Below are positions 49,401 to 60,520 of a DNA stretch of 64,000 nt, in pieces (within the stretch, counting starts at the first letter, position 1; each line of letters starts with the position of its first letter). The stretch comes from Magicicada septendecula (taxonomy: Eukaryota > Arthropoda > Insecta > Hemiptera > Cicadidae). The position numbers and the translations under genes are program-made. The notes beneath the pieces were generated by a model. It made no database searches, was not told where the DNA came from, and saw only the letters and a list, made by a program, of their open reading frames with translations. The DNA lies in contig CM068367.1 in the NCBI GenBank assembly GCA_034769895.1, forward strand, positions 123,541,927 through 123,605,926, read 5' to 3'.

Positions 49401-51329
49401 ATAAATATCGTTAACGGTTGAAGGAATTTTACTGCCTCTGGTAGGGAAGTTTTATGGGGCTGCTGAGTGTTTTTCTAAAACAGCCGGAAGACTTAGTTCG
49501 GAAAACTTTGGTGTAATGCGTTCTTAATTGCGCATTGCTTCCTGGAACTGTCTCTATGCAATAATCCGATCGCACCGTGCACCAATCAGATTGGACCGTT
49601 AATAAGACGAGATTACTGTTTTGCCGCAGTTAGTATTCATCAATAGCAGCTTACCGCCTTCAGTGGAGTCGATCCGTTTATGTGCAGAAACATGTCAACA
49701 GCGTATTTTTTTAATAACTACACTGATGCGAAAAAAATATTACGTAATTACCACAATAACAGTTGCTTGGACGCCGACTGGTAACACTTTAAATGAGGGA
49801 GCTGTAACACTATACGCACGCCGGGAACTCAGTTTCTCAGTTACTGCTACTGTACGTAGCCGTTCGCGTTAACAGTGAATGCTGTGTCCAAATCGTGAGT
49901 CGCACACTGGAATTCAATTGTCGACATTCTAGTGAATGACTACCTGTGATTCTAGTGATAGAATGATTCGACATTCTAGTGATAGTGATAGACTACCTGT
50001 CACAAGAGACAACCGTGGACACTGAAAGACACTATCGAACACATCTAAAGCTGTGAACTGCAATAACACGGAGAAGAGGTGGTCACTATCCAACAGGTCT
50101 ATTAGACCAAGAGCTGGCGACGAAAATGGTTAAGGTATTTCAGTATGCTTTATACTTTGTATAGACATTCAACTGAACTTACTAGAAACCGAGGCCAAAA
50201 AATTAATGAATAAAACGTTATATCAGTATGTCTGGCTTTTTGATATATTCAATTTGACAATATAACAAATTATAAAATACAATTGCCAGACACTTTTTTC
50301 GGTTCCAAGTTGCTCACAGACGATTTGAAAGTGCTGAAATAAATGTATTGTTAACGTCATGCAAAGAGATTTTTCGTCATGATGCTAGATGCGAAAGCAG
50401 AGGATTTTACATAGGAATAAGATTAGCATTGGTGAAGTGTTTAAGAGGGTAAATGAGAAGAGATGTTGAAAAGTCTCATGAGAAGGAAGCTCCGCTGACT
50501 GGAGCACTTAGGTAAGAAAATTTTCGCAATAGTGCAATAACTTTAAGCGCGAGAGTTCTCTGTCGGTCACAACGAGGGGAAGCCAGCTATTTGGTTCCTA
50601 GCCGTAATTCTGACCTTCTCTTCCAGGAGGCGGTGAATAGCCCAGCTACTAAGATGGCCTAATAGTACCAAGTAGTCACAGCACAAACTGATGCCTGCCG
50701 CGTGTATTCAGATAAATACTCGTGACCTATGGTGACGAGCAAAATGTTAGCGGGAGACAAAAAAATGATTGATAGGTCATATGGTTGCAGAAATGCCTTG
50801 AAAGGATACATGGATTATTATAAACAAAGAGTGACAAACAGGAGGACTGACGGTTTCAGACCAACCATTCACCAAGACTGCATGAAAAAGAAGAGAATGC
50901 AAGATTGCAAGAATTAATACAATACTCGCCTCCTAATATACGCAAAAGCAGAATTTGAATTGTGTTAATTCCGTGACGAATGCGTTGTAAAAAGTGTTAT
51001 AATAGGGGAAAACAATTTATTACATTCAACGTAAAAAGCTTCGTAATAACCTAGTATCTCGTAAGGAACACTTTACGCCTTTGAACCTGGATCTACTAAG
51101 TCACATAAGGAAGTATACACTTTATCCGTTGTCTAAACTGTGTGTAACTTGACGACATCAACATCGGAAGGGGTTTACGACCCTCTAGAATCTGGCACCT
51201 GGTGTCAATAAGGTGACCCAGTGGTTTAGATCCTTCTAGGGCATTTTTGTGATTTCTAGGCCCTTGAGATAAAACAGTGTTCAATAGAAAAACGCTTCTA
51301 TGCTTAATAATTATCACCATAAAAACTAA
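49401..51329. other. Unassigned sequence
   Basis: A local tandem echo of GATTCGACATTCTAGTGATAG occurs at about 49920-49995. No gene. The 62-codon frame at 50729-50917 has no recognisable domain. Confidence 0.4.
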
Positions 51330-51800
51330 TAAAAGTTTCTCTGTGGAGCATAGTCCTGTGTGGTTCCGAAACATGGACGCACACTGAAAGTAAAATAGAT
51401 AAGACTAACTCACCAACTAAGAGGCACACTAAAGCATGCGCGAGGAAGTATCGTTACTAAAGATTCTGCACAGTAGAGGTCACCAGTGGGCAGGCCAGAT
51501 TTCTAAAATACGAAATTTTAGAAGGCACCGTTCAAAGCAAAAAAGCGTTTAAAAGGCCCCAAATAGAGTTTATAAAACAAGTAGTGTATAACTTGGTAAT
51601 AACAAGACTCAGAAATAGACTTCTTGACTGACCAACAAGAATAAAGAAACTGACTTTTAACAAAGAAGGTGGAGAGCTGCCAACCAATTAAATTAGAATC
51701 GGTAGTAGAAAGACGCCTAAAATCACATATAACCTAGTACACTGTAATATACGACCGCCTACAACTACGTCAGGTAGAAGAATTGAGCAGTCGGAATAAC
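51330..51800 (+). pseudogene. Possible LINE C-terminal remnant
   Basis: A plus-strand frame reads SIVLCGSETWTHTES, matching the YGSETWT landmark, with HQWAGQISKIRNF about 40 residues on (compare RWAGHVxRM) in another frame. Many stops. Weak but consistent in order and spacing. Confidence 0.35.
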
Positions 51801-52438
51801 TTTAAGCAGTTTTTCCTCTGTAAGTCGGTCTATCGTCATTCTATTTACGATATATTCGGACGTCTTTTCTTATAAAACCTTTTTTTTTAAAAAAGCGTGT
51901 TGCTAAAATATTGTGCCTTATGCATATGTTTTTTATTTTTATAATATCCATCATTGATATGATTATCGCAGCGTAAACCGTCAAAATACGTATATACATC
52001 ACAAGGTTATCTCGTATAAATTAGACAAGGAACTGAACTTGGCTCAGAATAAATTCGAAAGCTGTTTAGTAAGGGATCGTCGCGGCGATGGGTCGGGCGT
52101 CAATATGGAGAAAGGGTGGAGTAAATCCGTGAAAAACAGGGAGGAGCGCGCATGATTTTACAAGTAATATAAATCGTAAAAAAAAAAGAAGAAAGTTATT
52201 GACTCTGAGAGAGGTTTGTAAATGGAATCGCAGCTGGCGGAAGAGGGCATGTCGAGGGTTAATGTAATTTTAAAGATAGAGTAGGAATATTTTAACAGTT
52301 GGTGGTGGTTCGTTGTCTGTGGGTGGATATGGAAAAAATCTGGCTTTGTCCCATACACGACGTTTTCCTAACCTCTTAACGTAGAAAAATAATTGACTTT
52401 TATTGGTAGAGATTATTTTATAATTAACTGGCTTTAAC

Positions 52439-52440
<2 letters not shown>

Positions 52441-52513
<73 letters not shown>
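52441..52513. repeat. (GT)36 microsatellite
   Basis: A pure GT tract flanked by GAGGGGGGCGGAGAGACAG. His-Thr and Cys-Val frames here are artefacts. Confidence 0.97.
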
Positions 52514-52517
<4 letters not shown>

Positions 52518-52779
52518 GGGGCGGAGAGACAGAAAGATAGATTGGTGTCATCTATATGCCTTCTTTCTTCTACGCATACGCGACGTTTTTCAATATTTAC
52601 TCTGACGTCTTCCTCAGATGTCATATCCTTTTTCTGTTGCAATGAGCGTTTTCCAGCGAGTACAGAATAACTTAGACAGGATATTCCCACTTAACTGTAT
52701 GCAAGGTCTGTGAATCCGGACCCGCCATATTAGTCGGTCGTAGAACTGGAAATCAGCAACAAAAATGCGAAACATTTGA

Positions 52780-53340
52780 ATGTTCACGTCAAGGTGATGA
52801 AACACGGTTCTTTCAGCATAAGTCACTTACAAAGCGCCAAATCTCGGAATGGAAAGGTCTAGAATCTCCAAAACCGAAAAAGTGGGCATGCAGAAGACCC
52901 GAATCAAGAATTTGCTCACCAAGAGAATTATCCATAAGGAATTCACGCCAGAAGGTCAAACGGTGAACGCCAACTATTACTTGGATGTGCTGAATCGTTT
53001 GTGGGGCAGGATTCTTCGAGTTCGACCCGAATACCGGGAACAAGGAACTTGGTCTTTGTTGCACGACAATGCATCAGCACATAAAATCAAGATTGTACAT
53101 GATTTGGTGGCCAAAACAGTATCGTGTTCCTCGATCACCCACCGTATTCGCCTGATTTGGCTCCACTCGACTTCTGGCTATTCCCGGAACTGAAATTGGC
53201 TATGAAGGGGAGCCACGATTTCAGATATCCAGAAGGCTACGACGGAGATTTTAAAGACAATTCCGAAGAACGAGTTCCAGGAGTGCTTTGTAACAACTTC
53301 CAGTATTGTATTGACTTACAAGGAGTCTGTTTTGAATGAA
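52780..53340 (+). pseudogene. Decayed mariner transposase (catalytic half)
   Basis: In order over three frames: QGDETRFFQHKSLTKRQ and EWKGLESPKPKK (first catalytic Asp region), then KRIIHKEFTPEGQTVNANYY, LDVLNRLWGRILRVRPEYRE and WSLLHDNASAH (second Asp), then HPPYSPDLAPLDFWLFPELK (third Asp, the D34D layout of mariner), ending CIDLQGVCFE and a stop at the normal mariner terminus. At least two frame changes (near 52870 and 53120). The N-terminal DNA-binding half and both inverted ends were not found. It resembles the IVHKEFxPxGQTVN type common in insects. Confidence 0.85.
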
Positions 53341-53344
53341 AGAT

Positions 53345-54020
53345 AATGTCAAGTGAAAATAAACAATGTCTTTTATTTCATTTCACGTCAGTCACCTTTT
53401 CCATTGGAGAGGCCGTGTATACGCTTCGAATGTATTGTGGTATCGGTCCCTTAGAACTGCGGTAAAGTCTTCGAATCTACACGTTTGCGCATAAAGAATG
53501 AGGGATGCTAATAGTGCTGTTTATATATAATAGTTACATCATTTTCGTATAAAAATAAATTACAGAATTTACAATACGTTAAATATTTAAAAATTGTAAC
53601 TGAAAAAATTACTGTGTGATAATGTTTTTTTGTTTTGTATTTTTGGTCTGCGAAGTTTCGTGAGCAGGAAGAATGTGGTGGTGATAATAATGTTGATGAT
53701 GACCGACGTATGGATGAGATCATGGTTAATGCACAAGTTGTCCCGGTATAATAAGATCCAACCACGTTGCCGCACAAGATTAACTAGAGAGACAACATTC
53801 TCTATAAACTTCTTGCTATCGGTAATGATATACCGAGAGAGACAGAGAGATATGAGACAGAGTTAGTTATCGTGCTGTGTCACAATTAGTTTGTACGAAG
53901 ATTGGCGGGGGGAGGTTGGCGGTGGTGGTGGTGTAGCTAAGGGCTGCTGTCGTACACCCCGCCCGAAGTAACGAGCGATAACTTATTTGCATGTTAAACT
54001 TTCATTAGTAGATGCAAAAC
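53345..54020. other. Unassigned sequence
   Basis: 3' flank of the mariner relic followed by AT-rich sequence and a GGTGGTGGTGG patch. No gene. Confidence 0.45.
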
Positions 54021-54027
54021 GCCAACT

Positions 54028-54037
54028 GCTATAAATA
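54028..54037 (+). promoter_or_regulatory. TATA box candidate in a GC-balanced patch
   Basis: CTATAAATAG lies about 50 bases downstream of ATTTGCAT (a POU octamer-type word) within 53900-54100, where composition is balanced. Suggestive of a promoter but no gene follows that I can identify. Confidence 0.25.
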
Positions 54038-54039
54038 GT

Positions 54040-55240
54040 TGTAGTTGTTAAAATTGTATTCTCTGGCGCGCCCCCGCCGTATTTGTGCCAGTAGCTGGTA
54101 CAACTGTGCAAATACGAGAAGGTGAAATGTTACCCTATAACCCCGTTTGAGGAAATGTAAAAAGTTAATAACAGAAGAAACCCATGGTAACTGTACAGTA
54201 AATTCTATATTTTTATGTTTACACGTTTCTGTGTAGGGGTGCAAAATGTATATAACGTTTTATATAAGATTATATATTATGTACACTATACAGTAACTTC
54301 AAAGTATATGAAACAAAGGATTTAAAAATATAATTTACTAAAGCGTATTTACTTTTTTTAATATGAACCTTGCTAAAATCAGTGAGGAGTTGATCAACGT
54401 ACATCAGCTCCTGGCAATCAACAGTACAAGCCTGAATCTACGTTTGACGATTCGTGTGGTGCGTTATTACGTCTTTTGCGGCCTTACTCACTGGGCCAAG
54501 AACTTAGTGCCTAAGAGCCACAAAATGAATAGAATTGGGGCTTTGAATTTTGGATTATCGTAGGCTCTCAAAATGTCGTGGATAACGAGAATTCCGAATA
54601 AAAATGTCTTCACGGAGAAAGGAATTGATTTTTAGTATTGAGAAAAGCAAGTTGAAATAGTTTGGGTTTTTTGAGAGGGCTCAAATATCAAATTCGAAAA
54701 CTCACACTTCAAAGTAATATCGTAGGAACAAGTCCGTTAAGATGAAGAAGTCATAATACCTGCGAGAATGAATCAAATGCACATCGGTAGACTTATTCAC
54801 GGCGGCTTTATCAAAGGTCCGGTTAGCTATGATGCTTGCCAACCTCCGCCGGAAGACAGAAACATGAGAAGAGAAAGAAATATGTTTATACAGCGGATAC
54901 ATTTTTGTAGGGTATATTTTTAGTACGAATATAGTATATAGTGTGACATCACATAGTGAGTGTCACCGTGATTCATAATGGAACACGTTTACACAACACG
55001 TCTTGTTGATTGCTTAAGTGATAACTGATTCGATAACAGTGCGATGAGTAATGCGTCTACAGTTGGACAGAATATTCTAAATCCAAGCAGATTAGCCGGA
55101 CCTACGTGCATATCACAGAAGGGGGCGGCTGCAGTCACTCAGAGCTAGCGAGTTGTTTTACAGCGATTTGATTACGATAATTAGTGTGGACTGTTATCAG
55201 ATGGCATTTGTGTGTTTGTAAGTGGTTTCAGATCGTTCAA
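54040..55240. other. Unassigned sequence
   Basis: No coding or transposon signature. The 66-codon frames here lack domains. Confidence 0.45.
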
Positions 55241-55334
55241 ATTCACGCAATTGAACACAACTCTCTTATTTCACAGTTGATTGTACGGTTTTTTCACTCT
55301 TTACTTCGTCATGAAATTGTATTTCCTGTAATTA
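55241..55334 (+). repeat. 94-bp direct repeat, copy 1
   Basis: From ATTCACGCAATTGAACACAA to ATTTCCTGTAATTAA, repeated in the same orientation at 57520-57613 with about six differences. Confidence 0.85.
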
Positions 55335-56211
55335 ATGACAAGGTCAGTAATAAGGACACTTTAATAGAGTAAGAGAAGAAAGAAAATTATGTCAAATTAA
55401 GAGGGAGCGAAGAGTTAAAAAAAGATAAAGCGAAGAAACAATTTTATTGGTCACATTACACAGCGTGCGGGTTGTATTTAGGGAAGCGATAATAAGTTCA
55501 GGGAAGTGATGAATAAATCAAATAATAAACGATGTAAATTGCAGTTGGTATGAAGAAGCAAATGGAAAGGCACAAAAGTACAGAACAGATCCCAACAAAT
55601 GTATTGACAGTTATGGTTTAGTCAGTTTTGTGACCAAGTGCTTTTATTATTTGTTGTGAATATTGCGTTATATACATCTGCATTCATAATGCATTACATC
55701 GTTCACTGTCTTATGAGCGTGATTTCGATAAAATTTTCAATCCACCTTAATTACTGTTCATTCATTGGTATTCAGTATAACTACAAGAAAGCTAGAACGC
55801 TTTACAATTATTGCTAAGGGTTACCAGCTTTACGTACAAGGGTTACCAGATTAAGAAAGGTCGAATCAGTTCTTACTGAATATTAACGTAAGAAACAAGT
55901 TTTATAAAGCTACTAAGCCATAGCTCTTAACTTATATGTACGCGCGCGCGCGTGTTTCGAATAAGTTTCATAAGAAGCAAGTCAGTTATTTCATTAATTA
56001 CGAAGTCGCGGAATGAGTGAAACGTATACATTTTTTCACGTTCATATATATAAACGAACGAAACTTTGTCGTAAAACATGTATAATAATTATAATTATTA
56101 TTATAACAATAATTGTCTGCGTGAAAGATTGTTAGAAAAGTCAGTGTGGCCAACATTAAGGTAGTGGCCAGTTTTCCTTGTGGTATATTTTTCCTTGTCC
56201 TTTCTTCAGGC
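55335..56211. other. Unassigned AT-rich sequence
   Basis: A TACGCGCGCGCGCGTG run occurs at 55939-55954, and an ATAATTATAATTATTAT palindrome near 56085-56105. Otherwise nothing. Confidence 0.45.
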
Positions 56212-57081
56212 TGATGCCCCGTTTCACGAACGTCTGTTAATTGGCGATATAATTTTTTTAATTGCCGTTATCTTAATAGCCGTTTCACCAACGCCCGCCC
56301 GTTTGGTCCTGATTAGTAAAACTGTAGTTAACACGACTATGCTACCATGATACGAGTTGATATTGCTTCATACAGGCTGAAAAATTAAAATATTTATCTG
56401 TAGGGTAGCGTTCCTGTTTCATGACTTTCTATTTATCAAGTGTATTTGTATATTTTATATTTCATTTTTTTTTCTTGTTATTGAGGATATTCCTGTGTAG
56501 CCTAACCTCTTTTCTTCAAGAATTCTGAGAATAACTTTTTGGAAAGCCTATTAGTTTTCTATAAATTTTGACTCAGTCAAATGATCAAAACTAGGCCTAT
56601 TTCAATTACCGGTATTTTTGTCTTCGTTTGGATAATTTTTTAATACCAACTTTATTTAAGCGTAAAAATTTTCTCTGATACACTGTGTTCGCCACAATAG
56701 CTTATATTATGTACGTATATCCAACAATTGAAAATAAAATGAATTGTTTAATGAAAGAACGGAAAAAATAAAACAAATTTTCTGATCCTAGAAACCAAAC
56801 AAATATGTACATGTATATTTTATTTATGTTACACGAACGACTGCTTCACTGAAAACAACGTAGACCTACGTAAATGATACCAAACGTAATTTTAAGGTTA
56901 GCTCTCGTCGTTTAACTACTAGTTACCTAACAGGCCAAAATCTTCCGTTAAATTAACCGACGATTTTAACGGCCCTTATCTTTAACTGAGCTTCGTGAAA
57001 CGGATTATCTTCTGGTAAATCCTTAACGGTTGATTTACCGGCCGTTAAATTCTTAACGGAGGTCGGTGAAACAGGGCTTGA
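56212..57081. mobile_element. 864-bp MITE with GCCCTGTTTCAC ends (Harbinger-like?)
   Basis: The inverted ends TGCCCCGTTTCACGAACGTC (56215) and AGCCCTGTTTCACCGACCTC (reverse of 57078) agree at most positions. TGA lies directly outside both (56212-56214, 57079-57081), a 3-bp target duplication. Inside both ends CGTTAA-type words recur many times, as expected of transposase-binding subterminal repeats. No transposase. The 3-bp duplication and end sequence suggest PIF/Harbinger, though that group usually targets TWA. Confidence 0.6.
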
Positions 57082-57519
57082 GACGATTTTATGGTGCAGC
57101 CACGATGACGAATATAATTCATCATTAACGCGGAAGAAGTTATTAACCACTTTGTAAGGGTTAATCACATTTCAAATGAATTTTATCACGTTTCTCTAAA
57201 ACAAACAACGTTAAACCCTCGAAATTCATCTTTTTTTACGATACTGGAGAATAACTTTGTCACACTAATATCTGAATCAAAATACAGTGAAAATTCAGCA
57301 AAAATGAAGAGACCGTTAACAGTTAAACAGTTAGAGGTTTTGGTGCGAAATGTGTTTCAACAAGTGGAAACGAATCAAGTGTTATTTACTTACATTAAAC
57401 ATATTTAGGTGAAATGATATTTTTTAAGTATAGTAATTTGTCGGCGATTTAGTTGTTATCCGGAAACGGACGCGGATTATTTGCTGTTTAGAATTTCACA
57501 ATTTAAACGAAAATTTCAG
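57082..57519. other. Unassigned sequence
   Basis: No feature recognised. Confidence 0.45.
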
Positions 57520-57613
57520 ATTCACGCAATTGAACACAGCTCTCTTATTTCACAGTTGATTATACGTTTTTTCAGTCTTTACTTCGTTATGAAATTGTAT
57601 TTCCTGTAATTAA
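57520..57613 (+). repeat. 94-bp direct repeat, copy 2
   Basis: Partner of 55241-55334, 2.27 kb away; the MITE lies between the two. Confidence 0.85.
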
Positions 57614-58009
57614 CCTTCAAAAATGAGTTCTGGAGGATGTAATTTTTAAATCGTTAAAATAAACATTTCTTGAATTTTTTACAGGATTTCTCAACGAGCG
57701 TTAATATTTATTATATGCAAGTGACGTGGAATTTCTGCCGTGAATGAATGTGTTCACGGTAAAAGGTGTTCCTATTGCAAGGTGTTCGAGTATGTGATAG
57801 AAACTTATCAGGAAATGTAGTGCTTTGTATCTGCTGTAATACGTCCACTGTTTGCTCCTTACGTACTTGAAATCCGTTAAGTTAGTGCTTCATTATCACT
57901 CCGGATCCATAACACAGTGTTGACGGATGCGATTTTAGCTGTTTTCGTTTTACTCCGATGCGATATTCTTTTTATGCTTGTTAGTAATTCCTTTTTCGAT
58001 TTTTGTAGG

Positions 58010-58095
58010 TCTTCTTCTTCTTCTTCTTCTTCTTCTTCTTCTCCTCCTCCTCCTCCTCCTCCTCCTCCTCCTCCTCCTCCTCCTCCTCCTCCTCC
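58010..58095. repeat. (CTT)n-(CTC)n compound microsatellite
   Basis: About 10 TTC units followed by about 17 TCC units. The poly-Ser/Pro and poly-Leu frames are artefacts. The minus-strand (GAA)n/(GGA)n could be the tail of a LINE, but no LINE peptide adjoins it. Confidence 0.95.
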
Positions 58096-58554
58096 ATTTT
58101 CTTCATCTGGATTTGCAACGTATCAAACCTTTAAAAAGTAGACGTGCGACCAAAGAATCTTCTTTTTATTATTTATATGATGACCGTAACGTTTCTAGGA
58201 ATTAAGGAATCAGAATGGCAAAAGATAAGAAGCAATGGACAAATATTGTGTATCAGCGAATATTATGTAAACGGTTGTATTGTTTACAACATTCGTACTG
58301 TATATATTCTCGTTTGTAGTGTTTACCTTTTATATCGTGAACCTTACTGGTTGTTAGTATTGTTACATTACATTGTTGTTATTGAATAATAAATAAAATT
58401 ATTTGCATAAAAAATGTATTTTTGTTGAAAATATATGGGATAATACTTTATTTCGGCAGTTTTTAAATAAATACTGTTATCATCAAGTGTAAAAATAAAA
58501 ACAGGTATTTACAATTAAATTAAATTGATGTTGATTTAATTATTTATTTATTTG
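58096..58554. other. Unassigned AT-rich sequence
   Basis: No feature recognised before the mariner target TA. Confidence 0.5.
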
Positions 58555-59489
58555 TACGAGGGCTATTTGTTTGTCAACCTCCGATAGACCAATAAACAGA
58601 TACACGAATGACATCAATAATTTTATTATATACAAAAGTTTCATATATATGTAAACTACTTTTCTACATAGTCACCACCATTGTTGAGGCACTTAGCAAC
58701 GCACCAACTTTTCTATGCCCATGTTGTAGAATGTTCGCTCCTGAGTAGTCAGCCAATCTGCCACACTGGGCTTTAACTCATCATTGGAGTCAAACCGCTG
58801 CCCACCTAACCACTTTTTCAAGTCAGTGAACAAATGGTAGTCACTTGGTGCCAAGTCTGGGCTATAAGGTGGGTGATCAAGGACTTCCCAGCCAAATTCA
58901 TGAAGCAGATTTTGTGTGAGTGCAGCTGCGTGAGGTCGTGCGTGAGGGAACCCACCGAGCACAGTTTCCTATGCCCAAGCTTCTGAGTAAGAATATCATA
59001 AAGAGCAGACCTAGAAATTTCAGGAAAATCAGCAGAAAGTTCAGTAATTGTGAAACGACGGCGCTCTCGAACCATCCTGTCTACCCTTTCAACAACATCT
59101 CAGTAGCCACGGACTTTCTTCCTTGCCCTCCTTCATCATGAACATCAATTCGCCCTTTTTTAAGTTTCTGACACCATTCCTGAACTGAACCATCACTCAT
59201 CACATTTTCTCCATACACATTACACAACCTTCGATGAATTTTTCCAGCACTATGACCTTTAGTTTGAAGAAATCTAATAACAGACCGAATCTCACACTTG
59301 GAGACAATTTCAATTGTAGTTGCCATAATTAAGCTGTCGTCACCACAGTAATAGACAAAATAACTATAAAACCAGTGGTTATAGGTTAGAACAAAGCCTC
59401 AAAAACATTAATCAACAATCAGATTGTTGCTGTGACAACAGAAACAGGTTTGCCAACTCACCGGAGGTTGAAAAAAAATAGCCCTCGTA
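58555..59489 (-). mobile_element. Internally deleted mariner, both ends intact
   Basis: TA duplications (58555-58556, 59488-59489) flank inverted ends CGAGGGCTATTTGTTTGTCA / CGAGGGCTATTTTTTTTCAA, ~28 bases. The minus strand encodes MATTIEIVSKCEIRSVIRFL... with GENVMSDGSVQEWCQKLKKG (N-terminal helix-turn-helix half), then after a frame change near 59080 MVRERRRFTITEL, RSALYDILTQKLGHRKLC (second DNA-binding helix set), then C-terminal HARPHAAALTQNLLHEFGWE and DHPPYSPDLAPSDYHLF to FYNMGIEKLVRC. Joining of RKLC to the HARPH segment shows that ~130 residues are missing, including the first two catalytic Asp residues. At 931 bp rather than ~1.3 kb this is an inactive deletion derivative. Its ends could still be moved by a full-length relative. 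Confidence 0.9.
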
Positions 59490-59887
59490 TGATTTAATTA
59501 CAATTAAAAACAATAAAATTTTAAATATTCCTTTTTATTTATAAATACGAATACATATTATATGATATAATTTAAGTAAAATTATATAATTGTTGAAAAA
59601 ATTCTATTTAATATTCAATAATATAAATAGTACAAGAATAAAGTGAGTAACGTTTTTAATATGTTGTTTGTATCGGGCACTGTACAACCTTATTACATAA
59701 GAGTAAACTAAAATTTGTACCTACAACAATAATATTAATAATATCTATATTATTTACATATCTTTATCGTTAATTTTTATAGTCGAAGAAAGTAAATCGT
59801 TTTCTGCTATGTCCTATTTAGTCCATAAAGAGAACATAAAGATCATTAGTCCACGTACACATGATATCAACGGGGACTGATTACCTA
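59490..59887. other. Unassigned AT-rich sequence
   Basis: No feature recognised. Confidence 0.5.
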
Positions 59888-60120
59888 AACAGTTTTATTT
59901 TTACTTCCATGTTCCATAAGGAAATGGAAGTATGGTGATGGCGAAAAAAATCGTGTTCGAGATAAGGGCTGATTCTGAATGTACTACCCTCAAAACATGA
60001 AGAAAAGTCATTTTCCGAAAAGTGTCTGTGTGTGTGTCTGTCTGTGTATCTGTGTGTAGAATTTTTTCTATGGCAAACGATAACTGCCGCAAATTCAAAC
60101 AGAATCAAATAATTTTGCAT
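59888..60120 (-). repeat. Retroposon-like repeat with terminal hairpin
   Basis: On the minus strand ACACAGACACTTTTCGGAAA precedes CTCGAACACGATTTTTTTCG and ends in the hairpin ACTTCCAT/ATGGAAGT (59903-59910, 59924-59931) then AAAAATAAAAC. A hairpin followed by a short A/T-rich tail is the usual 3' end of several SINE and LINE families, and this TACTTCC...GGAAGTA type recurs in insect repeats from memory. Confidence 0.4.
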
Positions 60121-60475
60121 ATGTGCCCGAGTTGTAGAGGACTCAAGGCCTATTGATTTTGGTGAAGATCGGTTAAGGGGAAGGGGTAGTTTATCTGCAA
60201 CGTTTTATATTTTAACAAGAGTCAAGTACTTAAGAAATAAAGTATCCTGAAAAAAAGGTCTTAATAATCCACTGTAGAAAGGTAGATGAAATATCTATAA
60301 ATGAAAAGGGTAGTTGGAGGGGGGGGGGTAATGTTCTATAAATGAAAATGATAGTTGCTGGGGTAGGGGATAATTTTTTATATGTGTACTACGTTATCAG
60401 CAACAAAGAAGTAGTTTGTTGTTAAAATTCCTTCCCGGGCCCTTTGGCAGTGGTCCAATGTTTTCTGCAAAACCA

Positions 60476-60510
60476 GACGTTTCAGCAGTGCCATCGACTG
60501 CCATCATCAG
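60476..60510 (-). other. Hammerhead-like structured motif, isolated copy
   Basis: On the minus strand: CTGATGA, T, GGCAGT, a 7-base loop, ACTGCT, GAA, ACGT, C. The six-pair stem and the order match the motifs at Penelope-like tails in this window. Confidence 0.5.
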
Positions 60511-60520
60511 TGAAAATCGA

